64,000 nt of DNA, taken from positions 4,365,001 through 4,429,000 of the forward strand of contig NZ_CP071454.1 in NCBI RefSeq assembly GCF_017352135.1, read 5' to 3'. The translations under genes and the position numbers were made by a program. Positions 56,004 through 64,000 of the stretch are shown here, piece after piece; the stretch's first letter is position 1; each line of letters starts with the position of its first letter. Under the pieces are notes generated by a model, which ran no database searches, was not told the origin of the DNA, and was given only the letters and a program-made list of their open reading frames with translations. The DNA comes from Rhizobium lentis. GTDB lineage: Bacteria; Pseudomonadota; Alphaproteobacteria; Rhizobiales; Rhizobiaceae.

Positions 56004-57482
56004 GTGACTGATCCAGTTCTTTCCCTGAGGGGCATATCCAAGTGGTATGGAACGCTCCAGGTGCTGAAGAATGTCAGCCTGGACGTCTATCCCGGTGAAG
56101 TGGTTGCGCTTCTCGGGGAAAACGGAGCGGGCAAGTCGACGCTGTCGGGCATAATTGCCGGCTCACGCACACCCTCCGAGGGATCGATGACATGGCTGGG
56201 GCAGCCTTATGCCCCTGCCACCCCGCGGGAAGCGATCGACAAGGGCGTTGTGCTGATCCACCAGGAACTGCAGCTTCTGCCGCAGCTGTCGATCGCGGAA
56301 AACGTCTTCATCGGACGCTGGCCGATGAAGAACGGCGTCGTCGACCGGGCTCAGATGGTCCGCCGGGCCCAGGACCAGCTCGCGCGCTTGAACCTCCATA
56401 TACCGGCAACGCGGATGGTCGCCGGCCTTTCCACCGCAAATCAACAGCTCATCGAGATCGCCAAGGCGCTGGCTCTCAACGCCAAGCTCCTGATCCTCGA
56501 TGAACCGACGGCCGCCCTTGGCGGCGCCGAGACGGAAGCTCTGTTCGAACAGGTTCGCAAGCTTCGCTCGGAAGGCGTGGGCATCGTCTACATTTCCCAC
56601 CGCATGGAAGAGATCAAGCAGATTACCGACCGGATTGTCGTTCTTCGCGACGGCGAGCGGGTGCAGGAATTCTCGGACAGCGCCACCCCGGTGCGAACGA
56701 TCGTTGAGAGCATGGTCGGACGCCCGCTTGACCGCCTGTTCCCTACCCTGCCCGTTCCGACGGATCGTCCGGTACTTCAAGTCTCCGGGTTGAGCTCGCC
56801 GGACAATTCGTTCCGTGACGTCACCTTCGAGGTGCGGGCAGGCGAAATTCTCGGGATCGCCGGATTGGTCGGCGCCGGCCGCACAGAACTGGTGCGGGCG
56901 ATTTCGGGGGCGGATCCGATCAATGCCGGCTCGATCAGGCTGGAAGGCGAGGAACTCAGGCTGCGCGATCCGGCCGACGCCATCGCCAAAGGCATCGTAA
57001 TGGTTCCGGAAGACCGCAAGGAGCAGGGCCTCATCGTCGGCCACCGGATCAGCGAAAACATCATCTACGCCAATCTGGATAAACTCGGCGGTGGCTGGAT
57101 CACGCCGCGCCTCAAGCGCTCCTTCGCAGAAAAGGCAGTTGCCAAGTTCGGCGTCAAGGGCCGCGCCGAGCAACACGCCTCCGATCTCTCCGGCGGTAAC
57201 CAGCAGAAGGTCGTGATCGCGAAGTGGCTCTTGCGCGATCCCAAGGTCGTGGTCCTCGACGAACCGACGAGAGGCATCGACGTCGGCGCCCGCGCCGGCA
57301 TCTACGACATCATCGTCAACCTTGCCAAACAGGGTGTGGCGGTCATCGTCGTAAGCTCGGACCTCGAGGAGGTTCTCGGAGTTTCCAACCGCATTCTCGT
57401 GCTTGCCCAGGGCAAGCAGGCAGGCATCCTCGATCGTGACCAGGCAAACGACGTCTCGGTCATGGAGTTAGCGACCATCTAA
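56004..57482 (+). CDS. CUT2-family sugar ABC transporter ATPase (RbsA type, two nucleotide-binding domains)
   Basis: The 492-residue ATPase contains two fused nucleotide-binding domains. The first has Walker A LLGENGAGKSTLSG, signature LSTANQQLIEIAKAL and Walker B LILDEPTAAL; the second has the degenerate P-loop GLVGAGRTELVRAI, signature LSGGNQQKVVIAKWL and VVLDEPTRGIDVG, as usual for RbsA/MglA. The GTG at 56004 has AGGAGG with seven-base spacing, better than the GTG at 55998, which lies directly after it. It drives the RbsC-type permease. Confidence 0.93.
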   Translation: MTDPVLSLRGISKWYGTLQVLKNVSLDVYPGEVVALLGENGAGKSTLSGIIAGSRTPSEGSMTWLGQPYAPATPREAIDKGVVLIHQELQLLPQLSIAENVFIGRWPMKNGVVDRAQMVRRAQDQLARLNLHIPATRMVAGLSTANQQLIEIAKALALNAKLLILDEPTAALGGAETEALFEQVRKLRSEGVGIVYISHRMEEIKQITDRIVVLRDGERVQEFSDSATPVRTIVESMVGRPLDRLFPTLPVPTDRPVLQVSGLSSPDNSFRDVTFEVRAGEILGIAGLVGAGRTELVRAISGADPINAGSIRLEGEELRLRDPADAIAKGIVMVPEDRKEQGLIVGHRISENIIYANLDKLGGGWITPRLKRSFAEKAVAKFGVKGRAEQHASDLSGGNQQKVVIAKWLLRDPKVVVLDEPTRGIDVGARAGIYDIIVNLAKQGVAVIVVSSDLEEVLGVSNRILVLAQGKQAGILDRDQANDVSVMELATI

Positions 57483-57483
57483 A

Positions 57484-57527
57484 GCAATTCCAGCAAAAGT
57501 GTGCAGCGGTTTTGCGTCAGGAATTGC
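57484..57527. repeat. Short palindromic rhizobial intergenic repeat
   Basis: GCAATTCC and GCAAAA pair with TTTTGC and GGAATTGC, forming a hairpin directly after the ATPase stop codon and before the SDR gene. The sequence resembles a dispersed rhizobial repeat. It may lower expression of the downstream dehydrogenase genes relative to the transporter. Confidence 0.65.
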
Positions 57528-57560
57528 GTGAAAACAAAACAGACAGAGAAAGGAAGAGCG

Positions 57561-58349
57561 GTGTCCGACATCACTCTGAACGCCCCGAAGCTTTTCGACC
57601 TCAGCGGCCAGGTTGCCATTGTAACCGGTGCCGGGAGCGGCATCGGGCAGCGCATTGCCATCGGCCTTGCGCAATGCGGCGCCGACGTCGCGCTGCTCGA
57701 CCGCCGGACCGATGACGGGCTGGCCAGGACGGCTGAACACATCAGCGCCGCCGGCCGCCGCTCGATCCAGATCGCGGCTGACGTCACGAACAAATCTTCC
57801 CTTGCAGACGCCGTCGCGCGCACCGAAGCGGATCTCGGCGCGCTGACCCTTGCCGTCAACGCTGCCGGCATCGCCAACGCCAATCCGGCGGAAGAGATGG
57901 AAGAGGATCAGTATCAGACGCTGATGGATATCAACCTGAAGGGCATATTCCTGTCCTGCCAGGCCGAGGCCCGCGCCATGTTGAAGAATGGACGCGGCTC
58001 CATCGTCAACATCGCCTCCATGTCCGGCGTGATCGTGAACCGGGGGCTGAGCCAGGCGCATTACAACGCCTCCAAGGCGGGCGTCATCCATATGTCGAAG
58101 TCCTTGGCCATGGAATGGGTCGGCCGCGGCATCCGCGTCAACACCATCTCCCCGGGGTACACGGCAACTCCCATGAACACCCGCCCGGAGATGGTGCATC
58201 AGACCAAGCTCTTCGAAGAGCAGACGCCGATGCAGCGCATGGCAACTGTCGACGAGATGGTCGGTCCGGCGGTGTTCCTGCTGTCGAATGCGGCAAGTTT
58301 CGTGACCGGCGTCGATCTTCTCGTCGACGGCGGTTTCTGCTGCTGGTGA
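57561..58349 (+). CDS. SDR-family dehydrogenase (polyol/sugar type)
   Basis: The 262-residue short-chain dehydrogenase has the NAD(P) loop VTGAGSGIGQRIAIGLAQ, NAAGIANANPAEE, catalytic Ser in IASMSGVIVNRGLSQ and the YNASKAG active-site Tyr/Lys, plus the C-terminal GVDLLVDGGFCCW. It resembles classical polyol-oxidising SDRs. The start is GTG at 57561 with AAGGAAGAG upstream. It follows the ABC ATPase and precedes another SDR, so it probably oxidises the imported polyol or a related intermediate. An acidic D in LLDRRTDD after strand 2 suggests NAD preference. Confidence 0.88.
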   Translation: MSDITLNAPKLFDLSGQVAIVTGAGSGIGQRIAIGLAQCGADVALLDRRTDDGLARTAEHISAAGRRSIQIAADVTNKSSLADAVARTEADLGALTLAVNAAGIANANPAEEMEEDQYQTLMDINLKGIFLSCQAEARAMLKNGRGSIVNIASMSGVIVNRGLSQAHYNASKAGVIHMSKSLAMEWVGRGIRVNTISPGYTATPMNTRPEMVHQTKLFEEQTPMQRMATVDEMVGPAVFLLSNAASFVTGVDLLVDGGFCCW

Positions 58350-58529
58350 TGCGATGAGTAGCCGGCAGCTGGAAAGTGAACGGTCTCGCTCCCTCCCTGG
58401 CTGAGACCGAGGCGCTGAAGGGAATAACGGGCAGGACGGCGTGCGATATCGCCGTCTGCCCGCCCTTCACGCCGGGGGCCGTCGTTCGCGCCCGGATCTG
58501 CCGTTTGTGTGAGAATACGAGGAAAGAGC

Positions 58530-59312
58530 ATGAAACGATTCGAAAACAAGACCGTCGTCATCACCGGGGGCAGCCGCGGCATCGGCGCCGCCGTCGCCAG
58601 GCGCTTTGCGCGCGAAGGCGCCAATCTCGTCGTCTCGGCCAATGAGGATCTGGTCCACGGCGTTGCCGAAGGGATCAGGGCCGAAGGCGGCAAGGCGATC
58701 TCCTTCATTGGCGACGTTACCGACAAGGCGAGCGTCACGGCGCTTTACGATACGGCCGAAAAGGAATTCGGCACCGTCGACGTCTCGATCCAGAACGCCG
58801 GCGTCATCACCATCGCCCGCGTCGAGGACCTGACCGAAAACGAATGGGACAAGGTCATGGCCGTCAACACCAAGGGCGTCTTCCTCTGCGCCCAGGAGGC
58901 CATTGCGCGAATGCGCAAGCACAAGCGCGGCGGCCGCATCATCAACACCGCCTCCGGCCAGGCCCGTGACGGCTTCATCTTCACGCCGCACTATGCCGCC
59001 TCGAAAATGGGCGTGGTCGGCATCACCCAGAGCCTGGCGAAGGAAGTCGCGACCGAAAACATCACCGTCAACGCCTTCTGCCCCGGCATCATCGAGACGG
59101 ATATGTGGGCCTATAACGACCAGGCCTGGGGCAAGCTGCTCGGCAATTACGGCCCCGGCGAACTGATGAAGGAATGGGTCGAAGGCATCCCGATGAAACG
59201 CGCCGGCTCCGGCGAGGACGTCGCCGGCCTGGTCACCTTCCTCGCCAGCGACGACGCCGCCTACATCACCGGCCAGACGATCAATGTCGATGGCGGGTTG
59301 ATTATGTCGTAA
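58530..59312 (+). CDS. SDR-family dehydrogenase, second copy
   Basis: The 260-residue short-chain dehydrogenase has VVITGGSRGIGAAVARRFAR, NAGVITIARVEDL, catalytic Ser in INTASGQARDG, active-site YAASKMGVVGITQSLAKEV and terminal GQTINVDGGLIMS. It resembles rhizobial galactitol/sorbitol-type dehydrogenases. The ATG at 58530 is preceded by AGGAAAGAG. A gap of 180 bp separates it from the first SDR. Together the two may act on successive or related polyol substrates. It is the last gene of the plus-strand operon, followed by a large intergenic repeat. Confidence 0.88.
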   Translation: MKRFENKTVVITGGSRGIGAAVARRFAREGANLVVSANEDLVHGVAEGIRAEGGKAISFIGDVTDKASVTALYDTAEKEFGTVDVSIQNAGVITIARVEDLTENEWDKVMAVNTKGVFLCAQEAIARMRKHKRGGRIINTASGQARDGFIFTPHYAASKMGVVGITQSLAKEVATENITVNAFCPGIIETDMWAYNDQAWGKLLGNYGPGELMKEWVEGIPMKRAGSGEDVAGLVTFLASDDAAYITGQTINVDGGLIMS

Positions 59313-59404
59313 GCGTGAAGGGTGGCGGCACTGAAATTGGACGGAACCTTGACGTCATTTGCCTTTCGCTTGCCGCTCAAGGCGTTCGTCGCTTCCGCTC
59401 CTCA

Positions 59405-59567
59405 CCCCCCTCATCTGCCCTGCCGGGCATCTTCTCCCCGCTGGGGCGAAGGGGGAGCAAGACGCACGGTAGCCACACCTATCGCAACGTCTCAAATGGA
59501 GCGAGGCGCCGCCGCGATTCCGCTTCTCCCCAGCGGGGAGAAGATGCCGGCAGGCAGATGAGGGGGC
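59405..59567. repeat. Full-length RIME-like palindromic repeat
   Basis: The left arm (CCCCCTCATCTGCCCTGCCG, then GGCATCTTCTCCCCGCTGGG) and right arm (CCCAGCGGGGAGAAGATGCC, then GGCAGGCAGATGAGGGGG) are nearly perfect inverted copies around an interior of about 80 bp. This is the layout of rhizobial intergenic mosaic elements. It fills most of the 303-bp gap between the convergent SDR genes; I see no gene there. A half copy occurs at 35510-35557. Confidence 0.88.
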
Positions 59568-59615
59568 CACACGGCACACCCTTCATTGCCTGAGCCAAAT
59601 GCCCCCTCACCAACC

Positions 59616-60380
59616 CTACGTCCGGCTGATCGAAACCCCACCATCCGCCAGCATCGCCGTCCCCGTCACGAAGCTCGACAGGTCGGACGCCAGGAAGAGC
59701 GCGGCATTGGCGATCTCTTCCGGCTGCGCCATGCGTTTCAGCGCATGCAGCCCCTCCACGAAAGCGAGCACTTCCGCCGTCGCACCAGGCGCATTGGTGA
59801 TGCTGGCCGGCGTATCAGTGCCGCCGGGAAGAAGGGCGTTGACGCGGATCTTGCGCGACGCGAGTTCGGCGGCAAGCACCTGCACGAGACCGATCAGACC
59901 GGCCTTGCTTGCCGCATAGGCGCCGATGCCGGGCATGCCGGCGGTGTAGCCGACGAAGGTGGAGGTGAAAATCAGCGATCCGCCCTCGCCCATCGCCGCC
60001 GACTGATGTTTGGCGCCGAGGAAGCCCGCGGTCAGGTTGGTCTCGATCGTTTCGCGCCAGCCCCCCAGCGACAGGCCGGAGACGGGCCCCATCTCGCCGA
60101 TACTGCCGGCATTGTTGAAGGCGATATCGAGCCTGCCATAGCGCGAGATGGCCATGTCGACGAGCCTCACCTGCAGCGCCTCGTCCCTGACATCGCCCGC
60201 AATGGCGACAGCCTCGCCGCCATCCATCTCGATTTCTGCGACGACGGCGTTGAGCGCATCCTCACGCCTCCCGTTGATCACCAGCTTCGCGCCCTCCCGC
60301 GCAAAGACCTTCGCCGCGGCGCGGCCGATGCCGGAGCTTGCACCGGTGATGATTGCAATCTTGTCCTTCAGAAGCGTCAT
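59616..60380 (-). CDS. SDR-family oxidoreductase
   Basis: The 254-residue short-chain dehydrogenase has IITGASSGIGRAAAKVFARE, the NGRRE loop (Arg residues suggest NADP use), NNAGSIGEMGPV, Ser in FTSTFVGYTAG and the active site YAASKAGLIGLVQVLAAEL. It is on the opposite strand to the polyol locus and separated by a large repeat, so it is probably not part of it. The SDR family is too broad to assign a substrate. Confidence 0.88.
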   Translation of the reverse strand: MTLLKDKIAIITGASSGIGRAAAKVFAREGAKLVINGRREDALNAVVAEIEMDGGEAVAIAGDVRDEALQVRLVDMAISRYGRLDIAFNNAGSIGEMGPVSGLSLGGWRETIETNLTAGFLGAKHQSAAMGEGGSLIFTSTFVGYTAGMPGIGAYAASKAGLIGLVQVLAAELASRKIRVNALLPGGTDTPASITNAPGATAEVLAFVEGLHALKRMAQPEEIANAALFLASDLSSFVTGTAMLADGGVSISRT

Positions 60381-60697
60381 GTCCGTTTCTCCTCGGTTGT
60401 TGAGGCATCCCAGATCTCAAACATCAGGCGGCGCAGCCACCCGTTTCCCGCGCGCAGAAGCAAAGCCGCCGATAGCGGACGGCCTTGGTCAGCGCTGAGT
60501 TTCGCAACCGAGTCGAGAGGGAAGTGAGGATTCGCCAAATAAAACGGTCATTTGCCGCGGTTTTCGAAGAGCCCCCGGCCGCAGCGTGAGCGACCTTGTG
60601 CACTGCATCATCGATTTATCCTGGGTGTGACATTCATTCGATTCCCTTCATGTAGCTTCCCGACTAAGAAGGGGCGCACAGGTAAGGGAATCTCTTC

Positions 60698-61606
60698 ATG
60701 CCGCGGTCACGCAATACTGAGGGCGCCATCTATATGAGCATGGCGATGGCCGGCTTTTCCTCCAGCGACGCACTCTCCAAATCAGTGATCGCCTATATGA
60801 ATGCCGGCGAGATCATGTTCCTGCGCGGCCTCTTCACCAGCCTGCTCGTCTTTCTGATCGCGTGGAAAATGGGCGCGCTGCGCTCCTGGCGTGTCGTGCT
60901 GAAGCCGATGATCATTCTCCGCATCGTCTGCGAGATGCTCTCGGCCGTCACCTATATCACCGCGCTCGGCATGATGCCGATCGCCAATGCCTCGGCGATC
61001 CTGCAGTCGCTGCCGCTGGTCGTCACCTTCGGCGCCGCGCTGTTCTTCCGCGAACCCGTCGGCTGGCGGCGCTGGTCGGCGATCCTTGTCGGCCTCGTCG
61101 GGGTGATGATCATCATCCGCCCCGGCCCTGAAGGATTCACCGCCGCCGCCCTCCTCTGTGTCGGCGCGGTTCTGACGACGGCCGGCCGCGATCTCGCCAC
61201 CCGCTCGATCGATCCGGAAGTTCCCTCGCTGATGATCACCGTCATCACCGCCACCTCCGCCTCCTTCTTCGGGGCGCTGCTCATCCCGGTGCTCGGCGGC
61301 TGGCAGCCGGTCAGCCTTACCTCGCTCGGGCATCTCATGCTTGCTTCGGTACTTGTCCTCGTCGGCTACCAGTCGGTCATCCTTGCCATGCGCACCGGCG
61401 AAATCTCCTTCGTTGCACCGTTCCGCTATACCAGCCTGATCTTCTCCTCGCTGCTCGGCTTTTTCTTCTTCGCCGAAGTGCCGGACGGCTGGACGCTGAT
61501 GGGTGCCGCAATCGTCATCGCTTCCGGCCTCTATACGTTCTATCGTGAGGCCAAGCGCCACGTTTCATCCATCGCGCAGGAATCCGAACCGCGCGTGCCG
61601 GTGTGA
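60698..61606 (+). CDS. DMT/EamA-family transporter
   Basis: The 302-residue membrane protein has ten hydrophobic helices arranged as two EamA repeats (residues about 8-138 and 150-285), including GEIMFLRGLFTSLLVFLIAW, ALGMMPIANASAILQSLPLV and EISFVAPFRYTSLIFSSLLG. EamA proteins export or import small metabolites; the substrate is unknown. The downstream mobA gene starts 22 bp after its stop, so they could share a transcript. The start at 60698 has a GGGAATC region upstream but no strong ribosome binding site. Confidence 0.88.
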   Translation: MPRSRNTEGAIYMSMAMAGFSSSDALSKSVIAYMNAGEIMFLRGLFTSLLVFLIAWKMGALRSWRVVLKPMIILRIVCEMLSAVTYITALGMMPIANASAILQSLPLVVTFGAALFFREPVGWRRWSAILVGLVGVMIIIRPGPEGFTAAALLCVGAVLTTAGRDLATRSIDPEVPSLMITVITATSASFFGALLIPVLGGWQPVSLTSLGHLMLASVLVLVGYQSVILAMRTGEISFVAPFRYTSLIFSSLLGFFFFAEVPDGWTLMGAAIVIASGLYTFYREAKRHVSSIAQESEPRVPV

Positions 61607-61628
61607 CGAAGCATTCCGAGGCAGGATG

Positions 61629-62258
61629 ATGGCTGAGTTCTCATTGGATGGATCCGACATAGCAGGCGTCGTGCTGGCCGGCGGCCGCTCCCAGCGCATG
61701 GGCCGCGACAAATCAGGCGTGATCCTCGGGCCTCAGAGCCTGCTCCGCCACGTGCTGGCCCGGCTCGCGCCGCAGGTCTTCTCCGTTGCCGTCAATGCCG
61801 ATGCCGCCAGCGAGAATGTGCCCGTCGTTCCCGACCATATTGCCGGCAAGGCCGGGCCGATGGCCGGCATCCATGCAGCCATGGTCTATGCCGCCGGCAT
61901 CCCTTCGGTCAGCCATGTCGTCACTGTTTCGGTCGATTGCCCGTTCTTCCCGGCCGATCTCGTCGTCCGGCTGGCGGCGGCGATCGAGCGCCCGTCGCAG
62001 ATCGCCATTGCCGCCTCCGAAGGCCGCAGCCACCCGGTCTTCGGTCTCTGGCCGGTGACATTGGCGGCCGATCTCGAAGCCTGGATCGCCACGGACGAAA
62101 AGCGCCGCGTGCGCGACTTCCTGTTGCGGCATGACGTTACGGAAGTGGCATTCCCGCTTCATCCGACACGCGCCAGCCTGCTCGACCCCTTTTTCAACAT
62201 CAATACGCCCGACGACCTCGTCGAGGCGGAACGCTGGCTGGAGGCCCTTCGCACATGA
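61629..62258 (+). CDS. mobA: Molybdenum cofactor guanylyltransferase
   Basis: MobA adds GMP to molybdopterin to form the guanine dinucleotide cofactor used by DMSO-reductase-type enzymes. The 209-residue protein has the nucleotide-binding loop VVLAGGRSQRMGRDKSGVIL, the GKAGPMAGIHAAM segment, VSVDCPFFPADL (metal-binding Asp) and the C-terminal FFNINTPDDL. Two ATGs lie at 61626 and 61629; the second is better spaced from GAGG. Its stop overlaps the mobB start (ATGA at 62255-62258). Confidence 0.94.
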   Translation: MAEFSLDGSDIAGVVLAGGRSQRMGRDKSGVILGPQSLLRHVLARLAPQVFSVAVNADAASENVPVVPDHIAGKAGPMAGIHAAMVYAAGIPSVSHVVTVSVDCPFFPADLVVRLAAAIERPSQIAIAASEGRSHPVFGLWPVTLAADLEAWIATDEKRRVRDFLLRHDVTEVAFPLHPTRASLLDPFFNINTPDDLVEAERWLEALRT

Positions 62259-62773
62259 CGGCACCAAAAGTCTTCGGCATCGCCGGCTGGAAGAACTCCG
62301 GCAAGACAGGGCTTGCCGTCCGGCTGGTGACCGAGTTCACCCGCCGCGGCTATAAAATCTCGACGATCAAGCACGCCCATCATGATTTCGACATCGACAA
62401 GGTCGGTGCCGACAGCTACCGCCACCGCCAGGCCGGCGCTCACGAAGTCACCATCGTCTCCGGCACCCGCTACGCCATCATGCACGAGCTGCGAGGCGCC
62501 GCCGAACCGGAATTCGACGAGGTTCTCGCCCGGCTTTCCCCCTGCGACCTCGTCCTGATCGAGGGCTACAAGCGCGAGCCCATCCCGAAGATCGAGGCTC
62601 GCCGCCTCGAAGCGGCAAACCGTACGCCGCTTGCGCCCGATGATCCCTATATCGCGGCCATCGCCACCGATCATCCCGTCACGGACACGGCCCTGCCCGT
62701 CTTCGACCTCGACGACACCGCCGCCATCGCCGATTTCATCGCTGAGATCGTCGGTCTTGAGGCTCGACCTTAG
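62255..62773 (+). CDS. mobB: Molybdopterin-guanine dinucleotide biosynthesis adaptor
   Basis: MobB is a GTP-binding partner that enhances MobA activity. The 172-residue protein has the P-loop GIAGWKNSGKTGLAVRLVTE, STIKHAHHDFDIDKVGADSY with the conserved HHxxxxDxxGxDS-type motif, and VLIEGYKREPIPKIEARR. It is translationally coupled to mobA by a 4-bp overlap. Its stop codon overlaps by four bases the end of the convergent histidine kinase gene. Confidence 0.94.
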   Translation: MTAPKVFGIAGWKNSGKTGLAVRLVTEFTRRGYKISTIKHAHHDFDIDKVGADSYRHRQAGAHEVTIVSGTRYAIMHELRGAAEPEFDEVLARLSPCDLVLIEGYKREPIPKIEARRLEAANRTPLAPDDPYIAAIATDHPVTDTALPVFDLDDTAAIADFIAEIVGLEARP

Positions 62774-64000
62774 CTCGCCGATTTCAGAGGCAGATCCATC
62801 TCGCTTGCCAACGCCTTGTGAATTTCCCTCGCAAGCTTGGCCTGGTTGTACGGCTTTGCCAGCCTTGGAAGATCGACCTCTGCGCCGGCAGGAAGATCGG
62901 CATAACCTGTCGCCAGCACGATCGGCAGTTTCGGCCGAATGGTCCGCACCGCCTGTGCAAGCTGCGCGCCGGTCATGCCGGGCATCGAATAGTCGGTAAT
63001 CATCACGTCGAAATGCCCACCGCTTCGGATAAGTTCCAGCGCCTGCGAGCCGGAGTTTGCTTCCACGACATCATGGCCGAGATCTTCAAGCATCTCGACC
63101 GAACTCATGGCGATCAAGGTGTCATCATCGACCAGAAGGATCTTCAACCTGGATGCGGCCTGCGCAGGGGCCATATCGGTCTCAGCCGGCTGTTCGGGGC
63201 GCCGTTCCGTCGCCGGAAGCCATAATTCGGCAGTCGTTCCCACGCCGGGTTTGCTCGCCAGGCGCAACGCCCCGTTGAGCTGAACGGCAAGGCCATGGAT
63301 CATCGACAGCCCAAGGCCCGTGCCCTTTCCAAGCTCCTTGGTCGAGAAGAAGGGATCGACGGCCTTCTTCAGCGTCGCCTCGTCCATCCCGCTGCCGTTA
63401 TCGGTCACACTGAGGACGATATAGGTCCCCTGGCCGAGGTCGCCGCCGACAGCCATGACCTGTTCTTCGCGCAGCGAGATCGACAGCGAGCCTCCATCCG
63501 GCATCGCATCGCGCGCGTTGACGGCAAGGTTGAGCAGCGCCAATTCGACCTGGTTGGCATCGACCAGCGCCGGCTGCAGCGCCGGCGGAAGCTGGGCTTC
63601 AATGCTGACGGACGATCCTACCGAGCGACGCAACAGGTCGTTCATGCCCGATACCAGCTCGGCCAGATCGACTGGCTTCACCTGCAGATCCTGCCGTCTG
63701 GCGAAAGCCAACAGACGCTGCGTCAGGGCCGCGCCGCGGCGGGCGCCCTGAAGCGCGCCATCGATCAAGCGCGACGCTTTCCGGTCTCCCGCGACATGCT
63801 TGCCGAGCAGTTCGAGATTGCCGAGAACGACCATCAGCAGATTGTTGAAATCATGTGCGACGCCGCCGGTGAGTTGGCCGATGGCCTCCATCTTTTGCGA
63901 ATGGCGAAGCTGCTCCTCCGCCTTCTCACGTTGGGCAACCTGCTCGAGCAGGCTCTGGTGAGCCGCATGGACCTCGGCCGTTCGCTCCCTCACCCGCTCT
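62770..64000 (-). CDS. Hybrid sensor histidine kinase with receiver domain (5' end outside window)
   Basis: The visible part (about 410 residues) is the C-terminal portion of a larger sensor kinase. It begins in a coiled coil ([20 protein letters not shown]), then the phosphoacceptor helix [20 protein letters not shown] with the His, an ATPase domain ([42 protein letters not shown]) and a receiver domain [20 protein letters not shown] with the phosphoacceptor Asp in MITDYSMPG and conserved Lys in RLAKPY. The input domain lies beyond position 64000. This HWE-unlike, [13 protein letters not shown] kinase group is common in Rhizobiales and often coupled to PAS or GAF sensors. Confidence 0.93.
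   Translation of the reverse strand, partial: ERVRERTAEVHAAHQSLLEQVAQREKAEEQLRHSQKMEAIGQLTGGVAHDFNNLLMVVLGNLELLGKHVAGDRKASRLIDGALQGARRGAALTQRLLAFARRQDLQVKPVDLAELVSGMNDLLRRSVGSSVSIEAQLPPALQPALVDANQVELALLNLAVNARDAMPDGGSLSISLREEQVMAVGGDLGQGTYIVLSVTDNGSGMDEATLKKAVDPFFSTKELGKGTGLGLSMIHGLAVQLNGALRLASKPGVGTTAELWLPATERRPEQPAETDMAPAQAASRLKILLVDDDTLIAMSSVEMLEDLGHDVVEANSGSQALELIRSGGHFDVMITDYSMPGMTGAQLAQAVRTIRPKLPIVLATGYADLPAGAEVDLPRLAKPYNQAKLAREIHKALASEMDLPLKSAS

Overview
The window looks like chromosomal DNA of a fast-growing rhizobium (Rhizobium etli / R. leguminosarum type). The evidence is high GC with dense, mostly complete genes, class II fumarase and class II DAHP synthase of alphaproteobacterial type, a BluB gene under a cobalamin riboswitch, CUT2 and HAAT ABC transporters, and several intergenic palindromic repeats of rhizobial type (about 35510, 39365, 55881, 57484 and 59405). 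No rRNA, tRNA or CRISPR array was seen. Family names come from reading the proteins by eye; no database search was run.

Layout. 0-5 kb: a Coq7-like hydroxylase, a VOC protein, an ECF42-type sigma factor translationally coupled to a YCII/DGPF protein, a DUF2865 exported protein, and bluB with its B12 riboswitch. 5.5-8.1 kb: a chemoreceptor and a small exported Cache-like protein. 8.2-12.2 kb: an apparent acquired island, bounded by inverted copies of about 165 bp of insertion-sequence end and carrying a mannose-binding (bulb-type) lectin gene and a lipase-like alpha/beta hydrolase whose reading frame appears broken. 12.3-17.2 kb: a class I DAHP synthase preceded by a Tyr/Phe-rich leader peptide and terminator (an attenuator), then a TolB-like protein, NAD synthetase, a DUF1003 protein and a GFA protein. 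17.4-26 kb: a LysR regulator, shikimate dehydrogenase paralogue, five-gene HAAT ABC transporter and a 3-dehydroshikimate dehydratase/HPPD-like fusion, which together read as a quinate/shikimate uptake and breakdown unit. 26-49 kb: housekeeping and mixed genes (ABC exporter, class II DAHP synthase, TadG-like protein, glutathione reductase, acylphosphatase, rpiA, gph, L,D-transpeptidase, fumC, a broken VCBS-type gene, class I fumarase, diguanylate cyclase, FMN-binding protein, hydrolase/MarR pair with tandem operators, LtrA, DUF971, moaA). 49.3-59.3 kb: a carbohydrate catabolic locus with a SorC-family regulator, FGGY kinase, split transketolase, CUT2 ABC transporter and two SDR dehydrogenases, with a repeated palindrome that is probably the regulator's operator. 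59.4-64 kb: a large repeat, another SDR, a DMT transporter, mobA-mobB, and a hybrid histidine kinase cut by the window edge.

Genes that work together. The two DAHP synthases, of unrelated sequence classes, feed the shikimate pathway, and only the class I gene shows an aromatic attenuator. The 17.4-26 kb unit runs the other way, funnelling shikimate-type compounds to protocatechuate. The 49-59 kb locus probably imports a polyol or sugar, oxidises it to a ketose, phosphorylates it and cleaves it with a two-subunit transketolase; its substrate cannot be read from sequence. moaA, mobA and mobB belong to molybdenum cofactor synthesis but are not in one operon. The most unusual segment is the IS-bounded lectin/hydrolase island at 8.2-12.2 kb, whose right boundary lies only about 80 bp upstream of the DAHP synthase leader peptide.
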